From assembly GCF_017813395.1 (NCBI RefSeq), contig NZ_JAGIZB010000013.1, forward strand, positions 62,001 through 126,000: a stretch of DNA of 64,000 nt, in the 5' to 3' direction. Below are positions 16,994 through 24,057 of the stretch, one piece after another. This stretch comes from Pararoseomonas baculiformis (lineage in GTDB: Bacteria; Pseudomonadota; Alphaproteobacteria; Acetobacterales; Acetobacteraceae). Below the pieces are notes generated by a model that was not told the origin of the DNA, did not search any database, and was given only the letters and a program-made list of their open reading frames with translations. How positions within the stretch are numbered: the first letter of the stretch is position 1; each line of letters begins with the position of its first letter. A program made the translations under genes and the position numbers.

Positions 16994-18145
16994 ATGTTCA
17001 TCGCGATCCGCGACATGTCGGTGCATGTGCAGGTCTCAGGCCCGCCCGGCGCGCCACCGCTGCTCATGCTGCACAGCCTGGGAACCGGGCTGCATGTCTG
17101 GGATCCGCAGGCCGAGGCCCTGTCCCGCACCCATCGCGTGATCCGCTTCGACCTTCGCGGCCATGGGCTGACAGGCGTGGTTCCGGGCGAGGCCAGCATG
17201 GCCGCGCTGGCCGAGGACGCCTTCGCGGTGATGGACGCCCTGCGCGTCCCCGCCGCCCATCTGGCCGGCATCTCCATCGGCGGTCGCATCGCGATGGAGA
17301 TGGCGGCCAGCCAGCCGGACCGCGTGCTCTCCCTTTTCCTTCTCGACACGGCGATGGAGTTCCCCCCGCCATCCAACTGGCAGGCGCGGATCGAAGCCGT
17401 GCAGGCCGGCGGCATGCAGACCGTGGCGGATGCCGTGATGGCGCGCTGGGTGGTGGACCAGGATGCGCCTTCGTCCCGCGCCCTCCGGGCCATGCTGCTC
17501 GCCACCCCGCCCCAGGGCTATGCCGCCGCGGCGGCGGCGCTGCGGGACGCCACCCCGGAGAGACTCCTGGGCAAGCTGCGCGGTCCCGCCACGGTTGTTG
17601 TCGGGGAACTGGACCAGGCATCCCCCGTCTCGGCGGCGGCGGCCATTCGCGATGCCATTCCCGGTGCGCGGCTCACCGTGCTGCCCGGTGTCTCCCACAT
17701 CCCGACCTTCGAAGCCGCGGAAGCAGTGACGGATGCCCTCCGCGCCCATCTCGCCCCGTTGCCGGAAGGCGATGCCCATTCCGCCGGGATGAAGGTGCGC
17801 AAGGCCGTGCTGGGGGCGGCGCATGTCGCCCGCGCGCAGGCCAATGTCACAGCGCTGGATGCGCCCTTCCAGGACTATATCACCCGCAATGTCTGGGGGC
17901 AGATCTGGACCCGCCCGGGCCTGCCGCGCCACACGCGCTCGCTCCTGACCCTGGCGGTCACCGCCGCCCTCGCGCGGGAAGGCGAATTCGGCCTCCACGT
18001 GCGCGCGACAAGGAACACGGGCGTGACGCCCGAGGAGATCGCGGAGGTGCTGCTTCAGGTCGGCGCCTATGCCGGCGTGCCCGTGGCCAACCACGCGCTG
18101 AAGATCGCCAAGGAGATCCTGGCCCAGATGGAGGAAGGCCGGTGA
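16994..18145 (+). CDS. pcaL: Fused 3-oxoadipate enol-lactonase / 4-carboxymuconolactone decarboxylase (PcaD-PcaC)
   Basis: 383 residues in two parts. Residues 1-255 are an alpha/beta hydrolase with nucleophile S94 (GISIGG), D207 (GELDQAS) and H235 (PGVSHIP), i.e. enol-lactonase PcaD. Residues 266-380 are a carboxymuconolactone decarboxylase domain (PFQDYITRNVWGQIW, then LLQVGAYAGVPVANHA). The fusion covers two consecutive steps of the protocatechuate branch of the beta-ketoadipate pathway. Such PcaL fusions are known in actinobacteria and occur in some proteobacteria. The stop overlaps the pcaB start, which supports the assignment. Confidence 0.9.
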   Translation: MFIAIRDMSVHVQVSGPPGAPPLLMLHSLGTGLHVWDPQAEALSRTHRVIRFDLRGHGLTGVVPGEASMAALAEDAFAVMDALRVPAAHLAGISIGGRIAMEMAASQPDRVLSLFLLDTAMEFPPPSNWQARIEAVQAGGMQTVADAVMARWVVDQDAPSSRALRAMLLATPPQGYAAAAAALRDATPERLLGKLRGPATVVVGELDQASPVSAAAAIRDAIPGARLTVLPGVSHIPTFEAAEAVTDALRAHLAPLPEGDAHSAGMKVRKAVLGAAHVARAQANVTALDAPFQDYITRNVWGQIWTRPGLPRHTRSLLTLAVTAALAREGEFGLHVRATRNTGVTPEEIAEVLLQVGAYAGVPVANHALKIAKEILAQMEEGR

Positions 18146-19512
18146 GCGGCCAGCCCCCGCCGGCCATGGTGGTCAACCCGGCGGATGGCGCGGTCTGGGG
18201 CGTTCTCTACGGCACCGAGGCCATGCGGCGCGTGGTGGGGGAGATGGCGCTGCTCCAGCGCATGCTGGACGTGGAGGCGGCGCTGGCCCGGGCCGAGGCC
18301 GGGCTGGGCATCGTGCCGCCCGAAGCCGCGCGGGCCATCACCGAGGCGGCACGGGCGGAACGACTGGACCTGCCCAGTCTCGCCGCCGCCACGCGCAACA
18401 CGGGCTATCCGGTGGTGGGGCTGGTGAAGCAGCTCGGCGCTCTGGCGGGCGAGGAGGCGGCACGATGGACCCATTGGGGCGCGACGACCCAGGACATCCT
18501 CGACACCGCCCTGGTGCTGGCCCTGCGCGACGCCTTCGCCCTTATCCGGGCTGACCTGGACGCCACCATCACGGCCCTCGCCGCCCGCGCGCGGGAGCAC
18601 CGGGGCACGGTGATGGCGGGGCGCACGCATCTGCAGCACGCGCTTCCTGTCACCTTCGGCTACAAATGCGCCGTCTGGCTCGCGCCGCTGATCCGCGCGC
18701 GGGAGACGCTGGACACCCTGCTGCCCAGGCTGCTGCGGGTGCAGTTCGGCGGCGCCGTGGGCACGCTGGCCTCGCTGGGGGAGCAGGGTCCCGCCGTGGC
18801 CGAGGCGCTGGCGCGGGAGCTGGACCTCGCCGTGCCGGAAATCCCCTGGCATGTGACGCGGGACAGCGTGACCGAGGCCGTTTGCTGGTGCGGCATCCTC
18901 TGCGGCGCCCTCTCGAAGATGGCGACGGATGTGATGCTGCTGATGCAGACGGAGGTCGCCGAGGTGTTCGAGCCGCACGAGGCCGGGCGCGGCGGCTCCT
19001 CCACCATGCCGCAGAAGCGGAACCCCATCGCCTGCGAATATGTGCTCGCCCAGTCCCGTGGCGTGCATGCGCTGGTGCCGCAGGTCCTCTCGGCCATGGC
19101 GCTGGACCATGAGCGCGGCACAGGCCCCTGGCAGGCCGAGCCGCTGGCCATTCCCCAGGCGATGCTGCTGACCCATGGCGCCCTGGACCAGGCGCGCCAG
19201 ATCGCCGAAGGCATGACCGTGGATGCGGCGCGGATGCGCCGGAATCTCGATGCGACCGGCGGCGCCATCATGGCGGAAGCCGTGATGATGGGCCTGGCCC
19301 CGAAGCTCGGGCGCGGGGCCGCGCATGACGCCGTGCACCATGCCTGCGACGTGGCGCTGGCGGAGGGCATATCCCTCGCCGAAGCATTGGGGCGCGACGA
19401 TGCTGTGGCCTCCCGCATGGATGCCGCCGCCATTGCCCGGATCACCGACCCATCAACCTATCTTGGCAGCGCCGGCCTTTTCGTGGACCGCGTGCTGGAG
19501 AGACTTGCATGA
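18142..19512 (+). CDS. pcaB: 3-carboxy-cis,cis-muconate cycloisomerase
   Basis: 456 residues of the fumarase/aspartase/argininosuccinate lyase superfamily, with signature GGSSTMPQKRNPIACE near residue 290 and THWGATTQDILDT and GRTHLQHALPVTFGYK upstream. It lactonises 3-carboxymuconate, feeding the fused PcaD-PcaC enzyme. It starts at a GTG overlapping the pcaL stop and its stop overlaps the next ATG, so three genes are translationally coupled. Adenylosuccinate lyase is excluded by the context. Protocatechuate dioxygenase genes (pcaGH) are not in the window. Confidence 0.92.
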   Translation: MSGQPPPAMVVNPADGAVWGVLYGTEAMRRVVGEMALLQRMLDVEAALARAEAGLGIVPPEAARAITEAARAERLDLPSLAAATRNTGYPVVGLVKQLGALAGEEAARWTHWGATTQDILDTALVLALRDAFALIRADLDATITALAARAREHRGTVMAGRTHLQHALPVTFGYKCAVWLAPLIRARETLDTLLPRLLRVQFGGAVGTLASLGEQGPAVAEALARELDLAVPEIPWHVTRDSVTEAVCWCGILCGALSKMATDVMLLMQTEVAEVFEPHEAGRGGSSTMPQKRNPIACEYVLAQSRGVHALVPQVLSAMALDHERGTGPWQAEPLAIPQAMLLTHGALDQARQIAEGMTVDAARMRRNLDATGGAIMAEAVMMGLAPKLGRGAAHDAVHHACDVALAEGISLAEALGRDDAVASRMDAAAIARITDPSTYLGSAGLFVDRVLERLA

Positions 19513-20759
19513 CCCCGCCCGACGCGAATGGCGCCGCCCCCGTCCCTCCCCCGGCCAAGAGCGTCTATCGCAGCGTCTCGAAGGACCTGCCCCGGCGGTT
19601 GCGGTCGATCCTGGCACTGGATGATTTCGAGCCTGCCGCGCGCCGCAAGCTGCCGCGACCGCTCTTCGGCTATGTCGCCGGGGCGGCGGAGACGAATTCC
19701 TCGCTGAAGGACAACCGCAACGTCTTCGCGGACTGGGCCTTCCGCCCGCGCTACCTGATCGATGTATCCCGCCGTAGCATGGCGACGACGTTGTTCGGCC
19801 AGGAATACCGTGCCCCCTTCGGCATCGCGCCCATGGGGATCAGCGCCATGATGGCCTATCGCGGCGATCTGGCGCTGGCCCGCGCGGCGCGGGATGCGGG
19901 CATCCCCATGATCATGAGCGGCTCCTCCCTGATCCCGCTGGAGGAGGTGGCGCGCGAGGCGCCGGGGAGCTGGTTCCAGGCATATCTGCCGGGCGAGCCG
20001 GACCGGATCGCGGGGCTGGTGGACCGGGTGGCACGGGCGGGATTCGAGACCCTGGTGCTGACGGTGGACACGACCACCATGGGCAACCGCGAGAACAACG
20101 TGCGCAGCGGGTTCTCCACCCCGCTCAAGCCCTCCCTGCGCCTGGCCTGGGATGGCGCGCTCCGCCCCCTCTGGCTTTGGGACACCATGTTCCGCACGCT
20201 GCGCAACCATGGGATGCCGCATTTCGAGAATTCCTATGCGACGCGCGGCGCCCCCATCATCGCCCGCAACGTGGAGCGCGATTTCGGCGCGCGGGACCAC
20301 CTGAACTGGACCCACCTCGCCCAGATCCGGCAGCGTTGGAAGGGCAAGCTGGTCGTGAAGGGCATCCTGCACGGGGAGGATGCGCGCCGCGCCCATGAGG
20401 AGGGCGCCGATGGCGTAATCGTTTCGAACCATGGCGGCCGGCAGCTCGATGGCGCCATCTCCGCCTTCCGCGCGCTGCCGGAGGTGAAGTCGGCCGCGGG
20501 CAACATGGTGGTGATGATGGATGGCGGTGTCCGCCGTGGCTCGGATGTGCTGAAGGCGCTGGCCATGGGCGCGGATTTCGTCTTTGTCGGCCGCCCCTTC
20601 CTCTATGCGGCCGCGGTGGGTGGTGAACGCGGGGTGCGGCACGGGATCGAGATCCTGTCCCAGGAGGTGGACCGGGACCTCGCCCTGCTCGGCTGCATCT
20701 CGCCCGAGGAAGTGGGCATGCAGCACCTCATGCGCGTGGGCGGCGTCACGCAAGGCTAG
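19509..20759 (+). CDS. FMN-dependent alpha-hydroxy-acid dehydrogenase (LldD/mandelate dehydrogenase family)
   Basis: 416 residues. The family signature SNHGGRQLDG carries the catalytic histidine and arginine; other FMN contacts are visible at APFGIAPMGISAMM, QAYLPG and VMMDGGVRRGSDVLKALAMGA. It oxidises an L-2-hydroxy acid (lactate, mandelate, glycolate or similar) to the keto acid. Its start overlaps the pcaB stop (ATGA), so it is expressed with the protocatechuate-branch enzymes; mandelate-type substrates that feed into aromatic catabolism are plausible. The N-terminal 20 residues are proline-rich and unstructured. Confidence 0.9.
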   Translation: MTPPDANGAAPVPPPAKSVYRSVSKDLPRRLRSILALDDFEPAARRKLPRPLFGYVAGAAETNSSLKDNRNVFADWAFRPRYLIDVSRRSMATTLFGQEYRAPFGIAPMGISAMMAYRGDLALARAARDAGIPMIMSGSSLIPLEEVAREAPGSWFQAYLPGEPDRIAGLVDRVARAGFETLVLTVDTTTMGNRENNVRSGFSTPLKPSLRLAWDGALRPLWLWDTMFRTLRNHGMPHFENSYATRGAPIIARNVERDFGARDHLNWTHLAQIRQRWKGKLVVKGILHGEDARRAHEEGADGVIVSNHGGRQLDGAISAFRALPEVKSAAGNMVVMMDGGVRRGSDVLKALAMGADFVFVGRPFLYAAAVGGERGVRHGIEILSQEVDRDLALLGCISPEEVGMQHLMRVGGVTQG

Positions 20760-20848
20760 CCGCCGCATTGTTGTTGCGGCGCGGTCCGCCGGGGTGAGAG
20801 GCTGCCTTCCATAACGGTGCGCGAAGCACCGGACAGGGAGGAAGACTC

Positions 20849-21838
20849 ATGCTCATGCAGCGCCGCGGAATCCTGCGGCTCGGTGTCTCCGCGGGGCTCG
20901 CCGCCCCGGCCATTGCCCGTGCCCAGGGAACCGGGGGCTGGCCCCGCCAGCCCGTCCGGCTGATCTGCCCCTTCGCGGCCGGCGGGCCGACCGACGTGGC
21001 GGCGCGGCTCGTGGCCGAGGGGCTGTCCAACATGCTGCCGGAGCGCGTGGTGGTCGAGAACCGCACCGGCTCCGGTGTCGTGGTCGGGACGGAACTCGTC
21101 GCCAAGGCACCGAAGGACGGCTCCACCTTCCTCTACAGCACGGTCGCGCATTCGGTGCTGCGGGCGCTGTTCTCGAACCTGTCCTTCGACCCCGTGCGGG
21201 ATTTCCAGCCCGTCGCGCTGCTGGGCACGATCCCCATGCTGCTGCAGCTGAACAACAATGTGCCGGCGCGGAACCTGGGGGAGCTGATCGCGATGGTCCG
21301 GGCCAATCCCGGCCGCTACGACTATGGCAGTTCCGGCGCCGGCGGCGCGGTGCATCTGGCGACGGAGCTGTTCCTGCACGCGGCCGGCGGGCTGAAGATG
21401 AACCATGTTCCCTATCGTGGTTCGGCCCCTGCCATGCCGGACCTGCTGAACGGGAACCTCACCATGTTCCTGAACGTGGCCTCGGACGGGGTGGAGAGCG
21501 TGAAGCGCGGCGCCACGCGCGGGCTGGCCATCAGCTCCGCCCGCCGCATCCCCCAGCTTCCGGACCTGCCGACCTTCGCCGAAGCCGGGCTGCCGGGCTA
21601 CGAGGCCTATACCTGGCACATGATCTTCGCCCCGGCGGGCGTGCCGGAAGAGGTGGTTCGGCGGATGAACGAGGCGGCGAACGCGGTGGTGCGGGACCCG
21701 CGCACCCAGCAGCGCATGGTGGAGATGACCATCGACCCGCGCTCCGACACCACCCCGGAAACCGCGTCCGCCTGGTTGAAGGGCGAGATGGAGAAATGGG
21801 AGCCGGTCGTGCGGGCAATCGGGATGACGCCTGCCTAG
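20849..21838 (+). CDS. Bug/TctC family tripartite tricarboxylate transporter receptor (2 of 4)
   Basis: 329 residues with an export signal ending at ARAQ (residue 26) and a twin-arginine-like start (MQRRGILRLGVSAG). It has PVRLICPFAAGGPTD, VVENRTGSGVVVGTE and MNHVPYRGSAP. It closes the run of protocatechuate-branch genes (89 bp after the dehydrogenase), so it may scavenge the substrate of that pathway. There are no TctA/TctB genes nearby. GGGAGGAAG precedes the ATG. Confidence 0.92.
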   Translation: MLMQRRGILRLGVSAGLAAPAIARAQGTGGWPRQPVRLICPFAAGGPTDVAARLVAEGLSNMLPERVVVENRTGSGVVVGTELVAKAPKDGSTFLYSTVAHSVLRALFSNLSFDPVRDFQPVALLGTIPMLLQLNNNVPARNLGELIAMVRANPGRYDYGSSGAGGAVHLATELFLHAAGGLKMNHVPYRGSAPAMPDLLNGNLTMFLNVASDGVESVKRGATRGLAISSARRIPQLPDLPTFAEAGLPGYEAYTWHMIFAPAGVPEEVVRRMNEAANAVVRDPRTQQRMVEMTIDPRSDTTPETASAWLKGEMEKWEPVVRAIGMTPA

Positions 21839-21846
21839 AGAAGGGC

Positions 21847-21876
21847 GGAGCGGGGGGCGACCACCCTCCCCGCTCC
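21847..21876. terminator. GC hairpin between convergent Bug receptor and rmuC genes
   Basis: GGAGCGGGG (21847-21855) pairs with CCCCGCTCC (21868-21876), a perfect 9-bp stem. It lies 9 bp after the Bug stop and 13 bp from the rmuC stop, and can serve both strands. Confidence 0.65.
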
Positions 21877-21888
21877 GGACCCTGTGGC

Positions 21889-23322
21889 TCAGTCCGCGGC
21901 GGGCGCCAGCATCCCGCCGGGCGCCGGCAGCGCCGGGGCGTCGCTCAGCTCCACCGCCTCGATCGCGACGCCGCGGCGGGTGATCTTGCCCGTGGTGATC
22001 TCGATCTGCTGCACATCCGTCTGGATATCGACGAAGTGCTTCCGGAGCTTCCCGACCCGGTCCTCGAGCCGGATGATGTCCTTCATCAGCTCCGCCACCT
22101 GGTTCTTGATCTGCCCGGCCTCCGCGCGCATGCGCACATCCTGCATCAGCGCGCGCATGGTGCCGAGCACGGCCCAGAGCGTGCTGGGCGAGACGATATA
22201 GACCCCCATCCGCGCGGCGCGATCCACCACCGGCGCATGGGCAGCGTGGAGATCGGCGTAGATCGCCTCGCTGGGAACGAAGATCAGCGCGCCCTCGGCC
22301 GTCTCGCCGGGGCAGATGTACTTGCCGGCCACATCGTCCACGTGGCGCGTGACATCGGACGCGAAACGCTTCGTGGCCGCGATGCGGGCCGCATCATCCG
22401 CCGCGTCCCGCGCCGCCAGCCAGGCCTCGAGCGGGAACTTGCTGTCCACGGCGATCGGGCCGGGCGGATGGGGCAGGCGGATCAGCACGTCGCAGCGCGT
22501 GCGGTTCGCCAGGGTATGCTGCCAGGAGAAGCCGTCCGCCGGCAGCCGGTCCTCGACGATCTGGCGCAGCTGCACCTCCCCAAAGGCGCCGCGCGACTGC
22601 TTGTTGCCGAGGATCTGGGCGAGGCTGCCGACCTGGGCGCCCAGGGCTTCCATATTGGCCCGGGCGGCGTCGATCACGGCCAGCCGCTCATGAATCTTGC
22701 CCGCTGTTTCCTCCGCCTTCACGGCATTCTCGTTCAGGATGCGGGACAGGCGCTCATTCTGCGCCGCCACGGCGGCGCCGAGGGACTCCTGCGTCGCCGC
22801 GAGCCGGTCCGCCAGGGCCTTCTCCTGCGCGGCCAGCCTTTCATTCTGGCTGGAAAGCGCGGTGGCCAGCGTCTCCGTCAGGGCAAGGCTGGAGGCCGCG
22901 AGGCGCTCGGCCAGCACCTTTTCCTGCGCGGCCAGGCGCTCATTCTGCGCGGCCGTGCTGTTCGCCATGGCCAGGCCCTGGGAGGAAAGCGCCTCGGCCA
23001 TGGCGCGGGTGGCTTCGGTCAGGCGGTCGGCCAGCGCCTGCTCGGTGGCGGCGAGGCGTTCCCGCTGGGCGGCCAGGGCAGCATCGGTGGCCAGGCGGGC
23101 CTCGGCGAGGCGGTCCGCCAGCGCGCGCTCCGTGGCGGCGGCGCGGTCCGCCGCCGCGGCGGCCTGGCGGTCCTGGGCGGCGCCCAGCGCATCCAGCTTG
23201 CCCGACACGGCCGCAAGCGCCTCCCCACCACCGCCCGGAGAGCGCCGGAACAGCATGAGGAGCAGCCCGACCAGGGCGAGCGCCGCAAGCACCAGGGTCA
23301 GCAGGGGCATCATCTCGGCCAT
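21889..23322 (-). CDS. rmuC: DNA recombination protein RmuC
   Basis: 477 residues. An N-terminal membrane helix (about residues 6-26) is followed by a long coiled coil (40-220) and the conserved RmuC nuclease-like domain from about residue 230 (RGAFGEVQLRQIVEDRLP, then DVLIRLP, VDSKFPLEAWLAA, then ALIFVPSEAIYADL). RmuC limits inversions at short repeats. The coiled coil holds four imperfect repeats beginning ALADRL or VLAERL near residues 67, 96, 136 and 169. The ATG at 23322 follows GGAG. An exact GAAC-N7-GAAC SOS box lies 61-75 bp upstream, so LexA control is likely. Confidence 0.93.
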   Translation of the reverse strand: MAEMMPLLTLVLAALALVGLLLMLFRRSPGGGGEALAAVSGKLDALGAAQDRQAAAAADRAAATERALADRLAEARLATDAALAAQRERLAATEQALADRLTEATRAMAEALSSQGLAMANSTAAQNERLAAQEKVLAERLAASSLALTETLATALSSQNERLAAQEKALADRLAATQESLGAAVAAQNERLSRILNENAVKAEETAGKIHERLAVIDAARANMEALGAQVGSLAQILGNKQSRGAFGEVQLRQIVEDRLPADGFSWQHTLANRTRCDVLIRLPHPPGPIAVDSKFPLEAWLAARDAADDAARIAATKRFASDVTRHVDDVAGKYICPGETAEGALIFVPSEAIYADLHAAHAPVVDRAARMGVYIVSPSTLWAVLGTMRALMQDVRMRAEAGQIKNQVAELMKDIIRLEDRVGKLRKHFVDIQTDVQQIEITTGKITRRGVAIEAVELSDAPALPAPGGMLAPAAD

Positions 23323-23382
23323 GGGGAACTCCGGTCGGCAAGGCGGGGCGCGCCGGGCCATGCCACACCGTGGCGCGCCTGG

Positions 23383-23397
23383 GAACAATGCCCGAAC
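23383..23397 (-). promoter_or_regulatory. LexA (SOS) box upstream of rmuC
   Basis: GAAC (23383-23386), seven bases, GAAC (23394-23397); read on the rmuC strand it is GTTCGGGCATTGTTC. This is an exact match to the direct-repeat GTTC-N7-GTTC box known for LexA of alphaproteobacteria. Its position 61-75 bp before the rmuC start suits repression. The divergent lipoprotein gene starts 83 bp to the other side and might also respond. Confidence 0.75.
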
Positions 23398-23479
23398 GCA
23401 TCGCGCCCCTCCATATGAAGGGGGTCGCAAGGGGCGGGGCCGGATAGAGCCGGGCATCGATACCGACCGGAGATCGAAG

Positions 23480-23992
23480 ATGACGCCTCGTCCGACCCGC
23501 ATTCTTCTCGGCGGGATGCTGCTGCTCGGGGCTTGCTCGGCTTCGCCGCCGGTCGGCCTTCCCTCCACGCCGGAGGAGATGGTGGCCGCCCATCCGGAAG
23601 CCGTGCAGGAGGTTTCCGCCCTGAGCTGCGAAGCCATCCTGGCCCAGTTCGGCGATCCGGAGCGGATGGCGCGCGAGCGGGCGGAGGTGGCAGCGGCGAT
23701 GCGGCAGGCCGAGCCTCCCCCCGGCCTCGTGGCGGTCGAGGCGATGAGCGTGGCGCAGCTCGGCCTCTCCATGCTGCCGCTTCCACCCATGGTCAGCCTG
23801 CCCGTGAATCTGGCCATGGGCGCCGCGCAAAGTCTGGCGGCTTCGACAGTGGGCCCGCAGGAGAACGCGGCGACCCGGTTGATCGAGCGCTACGCCGCGC
23901 GCCACGCCGCCATGGCGCAGCGCTTCGGCGCCGGGGATTGTGCGCGGCAGCTGACGGAGGCTCCGGCGGGCATTCCCGCCACCCCTCTCTGA
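23480..23992 (+). CDS. Putative lipoprotein, unknown function
   Basis: 170 residues. The start MTPRPTRILLGGMLLLGACSAS is a lipoprotein signal with lipobox LGAC, the lipidated cysteine being residue 19. The mature part includes VQEVSALSCEAILAQFGDPE and a hydrophobic middle (about residues 93-115) that might insert in a membrane. Two further cysteines could pair. No family is recognised. The gene is divergent from rmuC and ends 65 bp before the helicase operon. Confidence 0.7.
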   Translation: MTPRPTRILLGGMLLLGACSASPPVGLPSTPEEMVAAHPEAVQEVSALSCEAILAQFGDPERMARERAEVAAAMRQAEPPPGLVAVEAMSVAQLGLSMLPLPPMVSLPVNLAMGAAQSLAASTVGPQENAATRLIERYAARHAAMAQRFGAGDCARQLTEAPAGIPATPL

Positions 23993-24057
23993 TCCGCCGG
24001 AGTTCCGGGCGGAAGGCCCTCGCCATCCCGCCGGGCGATGCCATATAGGGCGGGCCC

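Noticed and set aside
21796-23418. 540-codon open frame opposite rmuC
   Set aside because: The minus-strand frame encodes full RmuC. The opposite frame is a G/H/R-rich translation with no family features.
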